Below, in pieces: positions 37,051 through 48,435 of a stretch of DNA of 64,000 bases. This DNA is from Cololabis saira. Its lineage: Eukaryota; Chordata; Actinopteri; Beloniformes; Belonidae. The DNA lies in the NCBI RefSeq assembly GCF_033807715.1, contig NC_084597.1:13701704-13765703 (forward strand). Direction: 5' to 3'. How positions within the stretch are numbered: the stretch's first letter is position 1; each line of letters opens with the position of its first letter. The position numbers and the translations under genes were made by a program. Under the pieces are notes generated by a model. It was not told where the DNA came from, ran no database searches, and worked only from the letters and a program-made list of their open reading frames with translations.

Positions 37051-38635
37051 TTTTATGAAAGTAAACTGATTTAGGTTCATTTGTAGTCGGCTCAATCAGC
37101 TCACTCAGTCTGCAGTAGGTTGCAGACTTGTTCGGACGACGAAGTGTGCAACAAACAGTTAAACTGCTCACGTAGGACTAAAGTTCACTGCAGTTCCTCG
37201 GCTGACAGATAGAGGGTGGCTGCAAAAGCGAATCAATCTCCATTGACTCCTGTGTTAAAATGTCTCACTTTAGAGTAGAAATAATCATATTTACAGCCTG
37301 ATTCAAAAAACTGCTTGGATTGGTTTGTACCACACCAGTTTATATGAAGCATTACATTTATTTCTAATGTTATTGTGTGGCAGTCGGCTCAGCCAATCGC
37401 TGGACGTTATCACCTCCTTATTTGTATTTGTCAAGCTACCGCCCTTTACAAAGCAACTATCCATTTGAATGAACCCAGCGTCGATAAACGGGATGGTCAT
37501 TTTTGATTTCACAATCGAACGTTCTGACGATAGGTCTGCAGATATTTTGACGGGGTTTGCTGAAGGAGCTGGAAGCAAAGCTAACGATGACTGATGTACT
37601 CCTTTTTGCAACTCTATGTTTTATCATTATTATTATTTCCAATCGATAAAGCATAACTTGGATGTCAAAGATAGTGACAAACCAATAGGTTTACATTCAC
37701 ATAAATTCTTTTATTACTTTTAAAAAAAAACGTCTTTAAAGATACAGCTCTCAGAGGTGATCAGCTGGCTGCGAAGGCACGCTCAAGGGATCTTCCTGAT
37801 TATCATTACTTAGTTAGATGTAAAAGATTGAATGACTCTTCTTTACTCATGTGTGATGTTTGATCAGGAATCATGAATGTTATTTACAAATTCAAAAAAT
37901 TAAATCCATGAGTGATGCCCTATGACACTCAAACTTGATTTAACCTTGTGGCTCTCATTAACATCTGTCTTCACACATCAGCATCATTTATGGGTTCGCT
38001 CATCTCAGTGAGAATGAAGGAAGTCACTAAAGAAGGAGGTGAAACTTCTTCTAGAACCAAAAAAAAAAAAGCCCAAATGGATCCTTTTTTTTTTTTCAAA
38101 AAAAAGTCTTGCTAAAGAGCAGAAAGATTTATTGATGCCAATCAGGCTGGAAAATGTTAAAAGACTATTTCTAAAGAATTTGAATTCCTCCGATCCAGTC
38201 AGACAGATTGCACACAAATTGAAGAAATTAAGCAGCATTGTTGCAGTAACCAGGAGAATTTGGCCGACGAAGAAAAAATGGGAAAGCAGCTGTTCTTCAA
38301 AACAGCCATATAGTTTCAATTTGCTTAAGGAAAAGCCAAAAATATGTGGGAGAAAATGTTTGGTAGGCTGATGACACTGAAAGAAACAGTTTTTAGTTTG
38401 ATATGAGAAAATTCACGAATAAAGACAAAACATTTCATTTCTGGATAGTAATCCATTTGTCAGTATGTTTAAATGACACTGAAACTCTACGTATATTTAT
38501 TGTGTTAATTCAACTAAAATTGTTTTAAAAAGTTTTCCAACAACAACAAGTCAAAATGGATGTTCATTTTCTGAATGCGTGTGAATGGATGTTTCTGATG
38601 TGGCAGAGTTCAAGCTGTGTCGTGTTTTGAAATAG
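37051..38635. other. Intergenic, possible dispersed repeat
   Basis: 37196-37600 (gagggtggctgcaaaagcga, ctccattgactc...) resembles a repeat I have met in other fish genomes, but no termini could be defined. The minus-strand open frame at 37303-37611 within it has no known domain. The remainder is featureless. Confidence 0.4.
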
Positions 38636-38856
38636 GTGTCAAACTGAATCCCAGAAGGGCCGGTGTCCTGCATGTTTTAGATGTTTCACTGCTTTAACAC
38701 ACCTGATTCTAATTAATCATCGTCACCAGCTTGTCATCAAAGTCTGGATAGTTCTGTTGATGACACAGTCACTTGTATCATGGTGCAATGAAGCAGGGAA
38801 ACATTTAAAACCTGCAGGGACACCGGCCCTCAAGGACTGGAGTCCGACACCCCTAT
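38636..38856. mobile_element. Probable hAT-type MITE
   Basis: Left aggtgtcaaactgaatccca... and right ...ggactggagtccgacacccct are imperfect inverted repeats, with the inner words ggccggtgtcctgca and gggacaccggcc also inverted. An 8-bp target duplication was not recognised. Confidence 0.55.
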
Positions 38857-39054
38857 AAGAATGTTGCTTGGCAAAACAGGTCAAAATTATTTGGTCTGTG
38901 ACATCAAATATCAAGCAGAAAAACCCAATAGCTGAGGGAGGACATACAGTACCTCTACTTATCACAACAGTCAACAAATCCATGATCTTCCTGTGCTGTG
39001 AGAAGGACAGTAGTTCGACAAGGTGGCCCGGCTGACTGATAATTTGGTTTGTAC

Positions 39055-39118
39055 ATACATATATATATATAAGGTACAGACGCATGATGACGCATGTCAT
39101 ATATATATATATATATAA
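39055..39118. repeat. (AT)n microsatellite split by a 27-bp insertion
   Basis: AT repeats at 39057-39070 and 39098-39117 flank a 27-bp segment (39071-39097) identical to 36623-36649. Confidence 0.9.
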
Positions 39119-39284
39119 AATTCAACGCAAGGTATGGCAGCCGCCACACCTTGGCTTCAAGGGTTAAATGTAAATGTTTGTTTTTTTAAATACATTTATG
39201 GAATTACTCTGTGTCTCTTTGTATTGATTATTCTATTACTTAATACATATAGAATAACTACAAATGCAAATCAGAACAAATGAT

Positions 39285-39645
39285 TGAGAATATTTGTCTT
39301 ATTTCTAGTTAAAATGTCTAATTTTTTGTCAAAAAAATCTCATTACATTTAAGACAAGACTCAAAAACAACCATTTTCACCTGTTTCAAGTAGATTTTCA
39401 CTTAAAATAAGTAGAAAAATCTGCCAATGGAACAAGATTTTTTTGCTTGTAATGAGAAGATAAATATTGTCTACTTATTTCAAGTGAAAATTTACTTGAA
39501 ACAGGTGAAAATGGTCAAATAACAAGTTATTTTTCTGGTAATGACTCTTGTTTTAAGTGTAATGAGATTTTTTGACTAAAAATTAGACATTTTAACTAGA
39601 AATAAGACAAATATTCCTGGTAAGATTTTGAGTTTTTGCAGTGAG
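39285..39645. mobile_element. Long palindromic MITE
   Basis: The left arm (39293-39410: tatttgtcttatttctagtt, aaaatgtctaa, cctgtttcaagtaga) is mirrored by the right arm (39475-39612: tacttgaaacagg, ttagacattttaactagaaa, taagacaaata). The right end continues to gattttgagtttttgcagtg (39645). The left terminus appears truncated. Confidence 0.75.
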
Positions 39646-40850
39646 CGAGACTGCATTTGGAAAAGTTCCAATTTTCTTGACCACACAGATAAGCTACATA
39701 GCAGACTTCTGTGATGAGTATTTGCTGGACGTGTTGATTGATACTCTAGTTCTGTGACTCGTAACCTTGCCATACCTTAGCTTTGACTGAATTGACGCCA
39801 CTGCTTTACTGCTGATGACAGTTTTTGAAGAACCGAGCAACTGTTGTTTAAATAGAAGGATGTTTCTAGTTTATTCTCAAGACTCATTCTTAAGGTGGAA
39901 ATAAACAATTTTTTTTTGTAAGGCCAGAGTGTGAGAATGTCACTGCAATGGAAGAATAATGCAGTGCACCCTGCAAAACCTATTTGATACAAACAAACTC
40001 CTCAAGATGACTGAGTGAGCAGGATTAGTAACATAATTAGTAACGCCTAATATTGCAAGAACAAAAAAAGTTTATGAAGAAGAAAAGAAGAAAAGAATTG
40101 TATCTACTTTAAAAAATGGCTGAAATGTCCTTATCACAGAGCTATAGGCAGAGGTTCTGCCAGGAATTCTGGGCCCCCAGTGGGCTCCTCCAACACAGCC
40201 CAAGAAAACCCCCACACAGCTGCTATTAGCACATTCATCCATCCAGTGAAACATTATGGGCTATAAGTTAAAATATCTTTGTGTTATATCCCTGGAAAAT
40301 TGGATAAAAAGTGAGAACACTGAATACAGTAACAAATATGTCCTTTTCCCAGGGTCATCTAATCTAATCCTTCAATGTGTTTGATCTACTATATTTTCTT
40401 TCATCTGAGTACAATATCCGGAAACTACAACCCTCCCCCCCACCCGTCGATGGAGACTAAAACCTATTTTTGCATTGATTTCCGCTTTTTTTTCTTTCAT
40501 AAACGTACAGTGGGGATCTATGGATAAATTCTTTTGAAACCAGCCCCCTAGTGATCATGAAAGGGAGTGGTGTGTCTCACTTTGGCATTCAGGACTTTGA
40601 AACCCTCATGTTAAACCAAAATTACTGTTAACTTAAACCAGACTTCAGAAGATACAATCAACAAGAGGTACTTAAATTAAATTACTAACTGAACTGAGCT
40701 TAGTTAGGAACACGGTTACTTCCCATATATGACAGGTTAAAATACTAACATCTTCATAAATGTTCATGATTAAGCTGCTGTTCTGGCTCAGCTAATGCAA
40801 CTGACTGAATGGAGTCTTAAGTAATGAGATGTACAGGGTGATTAATATGA
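39646..40850. other. Intergenic, no gene recognised
   Basis: Short frames without domains and no clear repeat ends. Confidence 0.5.
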
Positions 40851-40858
40851 CCTAAAAC

Positions 40859-42112
40859 CAGGGGTGGAAAGTAACAAATTACATTTACTCACCTTACTGT
40901 AATTGAGTACTTTTTATGAGTAATTTGTAATTTTCTAAGTAGTTTTTGAAATACGTAATTTTACTTTTACTCGAGTACATTTTGACCCAAGTATTTTACT
41001 TCGCTAAATTTGAACCCCCTCACGTTACTGAGTACAACATTTATGGTGAAAATCTTGTGGGCATTTTATTGTGGTTTATTGTGAATAGCAAGATTCTGTG
41101 GGCATTGGGCACTTTATTTTGTGTTTGAATACTTTGATTCTGGTTTTAGTGTTGTCGGTTGGACAATATGACTGAAAATAGTTTGCACTTTACAGTACAG
41201 GTTGTGACTGTCTTTTTTGTCCTGTTCTGCGGAAGTAAAAGGATCATGTTACTGAGCTCAGCTGAGCTTTTACAAGTGTGGATGTGTACTTTAATATGCC
41301 TCAAAGTTAATTAAAACAACTTGTGCTGGATTTGATTCGTGACTCATCCTTTTTTTGCATTAAATAACTGAAAGTAACTTTTACTCAAATTACATTACAT
41401 TAGATGAGTACTTTTACTTTTACTTTGAGTAGGATTTAAGCAAAGTAAAGATACTTTTACTCAATTACAATTTTTCAGTACTTTTTTTTTTTTCAAACTT
41501 TATTTAAAAGTTCCAATTACAGTCAGAACATTGACCGTGGACAATACAAAACAGTCAGGCATCAAGGAATTAAATAAACAAATACAGTATGAGACATAAA
41601 GTGGATGAAGTGCATAAGTCATTACATAAGTAACATAAATATAATAAGATAAATTAATTTAAATAAAAAGAAAAAAAATGGCAGGACCTATATTAAATTT
41701 CTCCAAATATTTCTTCAATTATGTTAACAGTGTGTATACATTTTTTATTATCAATTCTTTTAATACATTCAAGGTAGTTATTGAAATCAATTTCAAAAAC
41801 AGGAAAGAAAGGTCGACCTTTGGAAAATTTGGTTTTATGTATGTGGAATTTTGCAATTAGAATAATCAGATTAATTAAGTGTTGCATTTTCCTATCTTTA
41901 TTATTATAGTATAACAGTATATCTTTGGCATTCAATTTAATTGGTATGTTGGAATGTGATGTGATGTAAGCTTCAATTTTTTTCCAAAAAATCTGGGAAA
42001 AATTACATTCAAAGAAAAGGTGCCTAATCGTTTCCACTTCAGCATTACAAAATACACAATTGGCATCAATATTGACAAATTTTGAAATGTTTCAGTACTT
42101 TTTCCACCTCTG
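40859..42112. mobile_element. hAT-type MITE interrupted by an L1-like insertion
   Basis: Ends caggggtggaaagtaac and tactttttccacctctg, flanked by the 8-bp duplication cctaaaac (40851-40858, 42113-42120). The body is full of tactttta/ctcgagtac-type words. Its right end is separated by the retro-insertion at 41487-42089. It lies directly upstream of ptger4. Confidence 0.88.
41487..42089 (-). pseudogene. L1-like LINE 3' fragment inserted in the hAT MITE
   Basis: Minus-strand frame with ETIRHLFFECNFSQIFWKKIEAYI (about 41965-42035 read leftwards) matches the zinc-knuckle-like C-terminal region of fish L1-type ORF2. The minus-strand A-rich end lies at about 41487-41495. Flanked by a 14-bp duplication tttcagtacttttt (41473-41486 and 42090-42103), as made by target-primed reverse transcription. 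5'-truncated and dead. Confidence 0.8.
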
Positions 42113-42120
42113 CCTAAAAC

Positions 42121-42486
42121 TGTGACCTGGTAGAGCTGCACAGGCGAGGCGTCTCTGCTGCACACTTTTTTTTTTTCTTTTTTCAAAAGTCTCAGTGGCT
42201 GACAGGCTTCAGAGGAGGAGCTGACTTGAAAGAAAGAAGGAAAAAAGCTCAAACTTCCCTGTCAGTTGTGGGTGTCACATCAACGTGAGCGCACCGTGCA
42301 GCCCCTGTGTGTTATTTGATCAACAGAAGCACCAGATACAACGTGTTTCTCGCGTTTTTCACGAAGACTGTGCGCAAGGTTCATTCTGTGCGTAAAGGGC
42401 GCTTTTCCGGGACATAATGGCTTTGGTGATCGCTGATGAAGCTGAGGAACACGCATTGATGGGAAGTGTCTCTACCTTTTGGAAGT
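42121..42486 (+). promoter_or_regulatory. Proximal upstream / 5' UTR region of ptger4
   Basis: Single-copy-looking DNA between the right end of a hAT MITE (42112, target repeat to 42120) and the receptor ATG. It becomes visibly less AT-rich towards the gene. The promoter and 5' UTR most likely lie here or overlap the MITE edge. No convincing TATA box was recognised. It contains the overlapping uORF described separately. Confidence 0.4.
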
Positions 42487-42494
42487 ATGAGTGA
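42417..42494 (+). promoter_or_regulatory. Upstream ORF overlapping the ptger4 start codon
   Basis: An ATG at 42417 in a strong initiation context (A at -3, G at +4) opens a 25-codon reading frame ending TGA at 42492-42494. It is out of frame with ptger4 and ends just past the receptor ATG at 42487. A second, 7-codon uORF (ATG 42436, stop 42457) lies inside it in the receptor frame. If the transcript starts upstream of 42417, ribosomes would need leaky scanning or reinitiation to reach the receptor start. The transcription start is not visible from sequence, so the effect is inferred. Confidence 0.55.
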
Positions 42495-43290
42495 GACAGT
42501 GACAGAATCCTCCTCCTCAGGGATGGGCAGCACGCCAGAGTCGAGAGTCACCATCCCGGTGATCATGTTCATTTTCGGGGTGGTGGGAAATGTGATCGCC
42601 ATCGTGGTTCTGAGAATATCAAGAAAGGAGCAAAAAGAGACGACTTTCTACACGCTGGTGTGCGGCCTGGCGGTGACGGACCTGCTGGGCACGCTGCTGG
42701 CGAGCCCCGTCACCATCGCCACCTACGTGAACCGCTCCTGGCCCGGAGGCGCGCCGCTGTGCCAATACTCCGGCTTCATCCTGCTCTTCTTCTTCGTTAC
42801 GCAGCTCAGCATTTTATTCGCAATGTCTGTCGAAAGGTACCTTGCGATAAACCACGCGTATTTCTACAACCAGTGCATCAATCAAAAGCTGGCCGCGGTT
42901 GCTCTTTTGGCCATTTACATCTCCAACATCGTGTTTTGCGCGCTGCCCGCTGCGGGGATCGGCAGCGTGACGCTCCAGAACTCCAAGACCTGGTGCTTCA
43001 TTGACTGGAAGAACAACGACACGACAGTCAAAACTTTTAATCTAATGTATGCGGGCGTCAATTCAGTCATCGTGCTGGCCACTGTGTTCTTCAACGTCAT
43101 GGTGTTCGGAGCCCTGATCCTCATGCACAGGCGCTTCATCCGGCGCACGTCTCTGGGCACGGACCAGCGGCGCATCGCGGAGCTCCGGCGCAGACGCAAT
43201 TTTGGACGATTGGCCGCAGCAGAGATCCAGATGGTTATTCTGCTCGTGGCTACTTCCGTTGTGGTTCTCATCTGCTCCATACCTTTGGTT
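42487..43290 (+). CDS. ptger4: Prostaglandin E2 receptor EP4 subtype, coding exon 1 of 2
   Basis: Encodes residues 1-268 of a class A GPCR; EP4 receptors bind PGE2 at the plasma membrane and mainly couple to Gs/cAMP. Visible: short N-terminus; TM1 about 21-43 with GVVGN (N35 = 1.50); TM2 about 53-79 with D65 (2.50); TM3 about 92-117 ending in ERY (116-118), the DRY equivalent; Cys92 and Cys170 placed for the usual disulfide; the prostanoid loop-2 motif TWCFIDW (168-174); TM4, TM5 and TM6 up to CSIPLV. Possible N-glycosylation at N82 (NRS) and N177 (NDT). The loop-3 RRTSLGT stretch is typical of EP4. Start: ATG at 42487 is the first in-frame ATG after an in-frame stop at 42457. The exon ends in phase 0 at donor gt-gagt (43291), within TM6, where prostanoid receptor genes characteristically carry an intron. 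Reading through the donor gives an unrelated tail, so it is not the protein end. Which of the teleost paralogues (a, b or c) this is cannot be decided here. Confidence 0.96.
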
Positions 43291-43418
43291 GTGAGTATTG
43301 GTACAATTGCAAAAGTTTGCTTTGTGTCTGTGCGCACTGGCAGGGCCGTTGCTTTGCTTTTTGAGGGCCTATGCAAGGTTCCCATTTTTGTAAAAGTGTA
43401 CTGCCATGGAGGGATTTT

Positions 43419-44110
43419 ATTTATTTATTTATTTCAGATCCCCATTAGTTGCTGCCTCAGCAGCAACTATTCTTCCTGGGGTCCAACAGTACAAATATAC
43501 ATTTCAAAAAAAACTTTGAGTACAATATAAAATGTTAGTTAAACAGAATAAAACAAAGTAGATAACAAGTACAAAGAACAACAACTAAAAAGAAAAACAA
43601 GACAAAAAACAAAAACTAATAAAAACTAAAGATAATAAGAAGCAGAAAACAATGAAAAAAAAGAAAATGAATTTTCCTAAATGAAAAAAACGAAAATGAA
43701 AAAAACAAATAACAACCAAAAACAGATAGATTAAAGATAAATCCAAGTACAACTAAAGATAAATAAGTGCATACTAAATGAGGCAAATACAAAAACAAAA
43801 AAACGGCTAAAACCATTAGACACGATCTAAAACAACCAGTTTCTTTTGAACTTCCTTTCTTAGTTTCCTCTTGAAGCCAACTCTGCCACTAGTTGAAATA
43901 AGATTTTCTGGAAGTCTATTCCAGTAAGTAACTGCCCTGTACATTACTGTTCTTTTTAGTGCATCGCTTTTAGGTTTGGGCCGGGTGAAATGACCTCTCG
44001 TGGCATGTCTAGTATGATAGCTGTGGCTATCATTAGCAAGAAGCAACTGAGAAAAGAGATAATTTGGTGTATGACATGTGTTTGGATTAAATGGATTAAA
44101 ACCCTTCAAA
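43419..44110 (-). pseudogene. LINE 3' end relic in the ptger4 intron, minus strand
   Basis: The minus-strand frame 44109-43816 encodes HSYHTRHATRGHF and AVTYWNRLPENLI..FKRKLRKEV, the C-terminal pattern of CR1/L2-like LINEs. The following 3' UTR ends in the hairpin-like word gttgctgctgaggcagcaac then atggggatctgaaataaataa (minus strand, about 43419-43470), a LINE tail. Confidence 0.75.
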
Positions 44111-46112
44111 ATGATTGGTGGTGTTGCATTGATCTGGTAAAATCAAGTTTGAATTAAAATGAAATTAAAATCGTGAATTTGGTGCAAAAAGTCTGAATAT
44201 CTGGCCTTTGAAACTCAGAAATTTCCAAAGGGAACCAAACAATTGTAACATTGCAAACTTGCAAATTTGCATGAAATGCCATTTGGACCACAGCAAATCT
44301 GGTGCATCATTGAAAGTAGCACAAAGGAATGTTGTGTTTCTGTTTCATAAAACCTGAATGAAATGGAGAGATCAAAATATGAATGTATTACTTTATAAAC
44401 TTCAAAATTTACAAGAAAAAACTGAAATTGTGACTTTATCAACTCACAGATTTGCAAGAAAACACTGGGTTAACATCACACATGGTACATATTTGAGACA
44501 TAATTTGTAGCAGAACAAGGAATTTTAGGACTTTTAACTTGGAAGCTCTCCGTATAGGCATGGGGAACTAGTTGCTTTTTTTTCTATCTTTTTATTATTC
44601 CCTCATTATTTTCTTAAGTCACTTAGTCACCTCCACCATGGTGTCCACTGTAGATCTGTGAATTAGCTTTACTGCTGTTATGTTTGACATAGTGGCATAA
44701 AAGAAAATCCAGTTGTCACAAAAGAGGAGTAGGAGAGTTACTTTAGCCAGTTTTTGCTGATAGTGACAGAGAAAGACCATAACAGCTGGATTTGACTTGT
44801 ACAGGTATCTCCATATTTTTGCTACTGTCATAGGTCTGTACTCTTACACTACCAATACTGTTAATAGCCATCAAAGGAGGTACATTTGTGGTCTCTGGTT
44901 TAATAATTGGACATGTACTAATTGGACAAAATAGCTAAGTGTAAGAAGCATAGTTTATTTTATATTCCCTTTTATACACTTTTTGTACACTTACAAAGGT
45001 AAAATTACCTTGGTCTGTCTGTAAGGACTACTTCAAATAATCCATCAAATGTAATGACATTTTTGAGCTTGTCAAAGGTTGATAATAGCAGCTTTTCTCT
45101 GACTTAGGTAGAATGTCCTCTGAGCTCACATTAATGGCCATTTTGCTGCAAACATATATACCATTCTAACTCAAACCGGCTTCTATTCATGTCGTTTTGG
45201 TCCCTAACAAAACATTCCACTCCTTACCATCTAATAAAATACCAATGTTTGTTTTAAATCCGGAATATTGCTTTAAAAAGGTTCTCATTTAGGCAGCTAC
45301 AGATGAAGACAGGCCATGTTATTTACCCTCAAATATTGTTTAATGAAGCTTTAGGGGTCCTCTTTTGGATCCAGAAGGCCATCAAAGCAAGAAACAACTT
45401 TGCACACTAGAACATCTGTTCTTTCAAAACAAACAAGTCATGAAAGGAAATGCAGGAAGCTGATTTACGGGGAAAACAAAGAAACATACACTGAATCAAT
45501 TGCTACCTCAAGAAGCGTAAAAAGCAGGCCAACTTTCACCTGAAAACAAACATCACTGTGGTTAACATTTACGTATACATGTTCTCTCCACACTTTGTTT
45601 TCTTGTTTCAGTTTTTTGTGGTCATATGACTTGTTTTTTTACACGTGTGGTTGCTCACACCCAATTGAGTTCTTCACTAGAGCAGCATTTGCATAGTTGG
45701 AGTTTGCCACAAAAAAGTAGCATTTAAACTTTGGTTAACACCCCCTTGCTCATTAAGCAGTCTTCAAAGGTACCTCCTCCCAACCTTTTTTGCTGTGTCA
45801 TTTATTCTTTGTGTTGCTCAATTATTGCACACATACAAGGATTTGTTAATTTTTTGTCTTTATGTGCAATTGTCCAAACGTGTTTTTATTGTAAGCATCT
45901 TAGAATTGGATCTTGGCCAATTGTATCTTCGTAGTATATATTAGTGTGAATGTGCCTGTGGGTGAATCTTTCAAAGGGAACTTTCCTTCAGGGCCCCATA
46001 CTTTTAACCAATCAAATATTGAACATGTTAGTGTTTTGCCTCTGGCTTTGTGAAATGATGAATGCAGATTAGACTCAAGGAAGCAATAACCAAAGGTTCA
46101 CTTGATGAGAGT

Positions 46113-46766
46113 TAGGGCTGGGCGATATGGACCAAAAGTCATATCTCATGAGTTCACATATCAGTCATATTTTCTAGCTGAATGGCGATACTTGATATAT
46201 ATCAATATTTTTTCTGTGCCATAATTGGGGTTTCCCCCAAAGCCTTATAGCATAGCATCTCTGTTAGCTTCATTTTTTTCTGAGGCAAACCCTTAAAAAA
46301 ACAGTCAGTTTTAATACAAAGCCTCGTGCCAAATGTCACACAGGTACCTTTATTAACAGAGGTCTGCACAATATCAAAATGTATAAAACAAATGAAATAA
46401 AAATAAACTGCCTGCATATATAGGATAAAAATGCTTATTGAATAAAATAAAACAAATATCCCTTTCCTGCATAACAATTAAATTAAAATACCCTGTGCAA
46501 TTAATATAATGTAGACAGTAACAGGCAGACTTTTCCACTGAGGTTGAAAGTTGTGCAAATAACAAAACATTTGTGCAAATCTCAAATAAAACATTCAAGT
46601 CAATTTGTCACAAAATAAGCTACCGTATATCAAAATCATTAAAAAAAGTTTTTTAAAACATTTTTTCTTTTTTTTAATAATCGATATAAACGATATTGCC
46701 TCGTACCATATCACATTTGAAAATATATCAATATATATTAAAATCTCGATATATTGCCCAACCCTA
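46113..46766. mobile_element. hAT-type MITE (tagggctgggcgatat family)
   Basis: Ends tagggctgggcgatatgg and cgatatattgcccaaccctA-type, flanked by the 8-bp duplication atgagagt (46105-46112, 46767-46774). Lies in the ptger4 intron. No coding content. Confidence 0.88.
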
Positions 46767-47029
46767 ATGAGAGTGAAAAGTAGTTTTATTGACTTCTTCC
46801 TGTCTCTACACAAAATATGCTTTACCTTCTTCTGTCTAATTAAAGTTGACCAGTCAGTGAAAATGATGTTAGGATATGCAAACAAAAACAGTTGTGTTGA
46901 ACTTTTAAATAAGGTGTGGGTAGCTTAGGTTTGTGAAAACACAAGTTTTATGTATTTCTGATGTTTTACAGTTGTTCTGCATTGCTTTATTTGCAACTAA
47001 TTAGTGTTTTCTGTTTTCTCTGTCATCAG

Positions 47030-47605
47030 TTGAGGATATTTGTGAATCAGCTGAATGGAAATCATAAAGAAGAGCCTCCACCGCAAAACGATCTGCTGGC
47101 CATCCGCATGGCCTCGGTCAATCCCATCTTAGACCCTTGGATCTACATTCTTCTCAGAAAGACAGTTGTTTTGAAGGTGATGGAAAAAATCAAGTGCCTG
47201 TTCTGCAAGATGGGCGGCCGCGGACGAACGGGGAACGGACATTTTCTCTGTGCTGACGGCTATCTCTCCTCGTCCATCATCTCAAGAGATTCTCCATCAC
47301 TGGTGTCCCGTGACATGCGTGAGAGGTTGAGCCTCTCACCCAGTATCCTGTATCTATCTGAGGGGAACATGGGGAGTCTGGGCTCATTTCAAGCAGGTTC
47401 ACTGGGGGGCTCCAGCCTGCCGGCTGTGCAGGTGTCACAAAGTTCCCCGGAGGTGTTGCGACCTCAGAGAGGGCTCTCGCAGGAAGATTTCGAGGACAGA
47501 ATGCCTTGTGAGATGTTGAATGAACTTCCAATGTACTCCAAGGACCCGACTCTACATGTCACTCTAACTGATGACACGGCAAACAAGCAGGAGAAATGCA
47601 TATAA
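47030..47605 (+). CDS. ptger4: Prostaglandin E2 receptor EP4 subtype, coding exon 2 of 2 (C-terminus)
   Basis: Continues exon 1 in phase 0 after acceptor tgtcatcag (AG at 47028-47029) and encodes residues 269-459, stop TAA at 47603-47605. It begins LRIFVNQL, the end of TM6 and loop 3, then TM7 with R294, matching the conserved arginine that holds the prostanoid carboxylate in this family, and the DPWIY motif (303-307) that replaces NPxxY. After the LLRK membrane exit comes a Cys-containing helix-8 region (KCLFCKMGG) and a Ser/Thr-rich cytoplasmic tail of about 125 residues. A long tail is the hallmark of EP4 and carries phosphorylation and internalisation sites; specific sites cannot be assigned by eye. 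The protein ends EKCI, as I recall mammalian EP4 doing. Total length is 459 residues, slightly short of the roughly 488 of mammals, mostly in the tail. Confidence 0.96.
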   Translation: MRIFVNQLNGNHKEEPPPQNDLLAIRMASVNPILDPWIYILLRKTVVLKVMEKIKCLFCKMGGRGRTGNGHFLCADGYLSSSIISRDSPSLVSRDMRERLSLSPSILYLSEGNMGSLGSFQAGSLGGSSLPAVQVSQSSPEVLRPQRGLSQEDFEDRMPCEMLNELPMYSKDPTLHVTLTDDTANKQEKCI

Positions 47606-48017
47606 CGCACAGCACGCTCTCAGCGGGATCTGTTTCATAAGACTGCCGTGGGACAGGAGATAGGCACCAGTTACTTCACTGTAAAATGACTGAATTATCG
47701 CCCATCAGTCTGACATCTTTTGGATGGCTAATAAGATGACATTTAACTTATGTATAACTGAAAACGATATCCAGTATCAATGTATAACTCACCTGTAATT
47801 ATCTACCACATGTCTAAACACACTTTAGTACAAACCCAATTGTTAAAACAATATAGAGCCATAGACATCATCATTACAAAGGAAATCTTCTGTTGCACTT
47901 TTTTCAGTTTTAAACCACTTTGAGGTGGCATTTTTTTGACATCCAACACAATGACTGTAAAAAAAAAAAAAAAATCACTTTTAGAAATGTGAACATGATG
48001 TTAATTTATTTGAAGTA
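47606..48017 (+). other. ptger4: ptger4 3' UTR / downstream flank
   Basis: Non-coding DNA following the stop codon, with a run of about 16 A at 47957-47973. An ATTAAA at 48017-48022 straddles the left border of a TTAA element; the first canonical AATAAA is at 48371, inside that element. Which poly(A) signal is used cannot be told from sequence. Confidence 0.45.
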
Positions 48018-48435
48018 TTAAAGCAACACTGTGGAAAAAATGGGTTTTAGCAACCAGGGGCCACCTACAGGTCAGTTGTGGTCAAGTACTGTCGTGAGAC
48101 AGTTTAAATATGGAAACATGTGGATATGTTTACCAGCTTAAGTTCAGTATAACCCGCAAAGAAATCGAAGCCTGTGAAACTGACAGAGACTATTCGAGGA
48201 GGTTTTGGTGGTGAAATGGGTGGTGAAATCCCAGCTTTAAATGCAGCGGCACACTTAGATCCAAGGTAGCCATACCTCCTGAAATACAGACACATCCTCT
48301 GAAATTTGTTTCCATACCATGGTCAAAGTACATAAAGGTCGTTTACACAAGACATACATCACCCTAAAACAATAAAAACCATACAAAAAACCAGAAAACA
48401 CCAGGCTAATAAGTGTAGTAATCCAGATGCTTCAT

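Larger units (their letters stand above)
43291..47029 (+). other. ptger4: ptger4 intron 1 (3739 bp, GT-AG)
   Basis: Bounded by donor gtgagt and a pyrimidine-rich acceptor ending in cag. It holds a minus-strand LINE relic at about 43419-44110 and a hAT-type MITE at 46113-46766. The stretches 44111-46104 and 46775-47010 show no gene, RNA or clear repeat that I recognise. Confidence 0.93.

Noticed and set aside
37303..37611. 102-residue minus-strand frame
   Set aside because: No start context, domain or splice evidence; the DNA resembles a dispersed repeat.
41678..41860. Plus-strand frame near 41.7 kb
   Set aside because: It is the antisense of the L1-like fragment.
42466..42486. Earlier GTG start for EP4
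   Set aside because: Eukaryotic initiation at GTG is unlikely; the ATG at 42487 gives the expected short N-terminus.
43291..43530. Extension of the EP4 frame past TM6
   Set aside because: Follows a consensus gtgagt donor; the true continuation (end of TM6, TM7, tail) is in the exon at 47030. The read-through peptide runs into a LINE tail.
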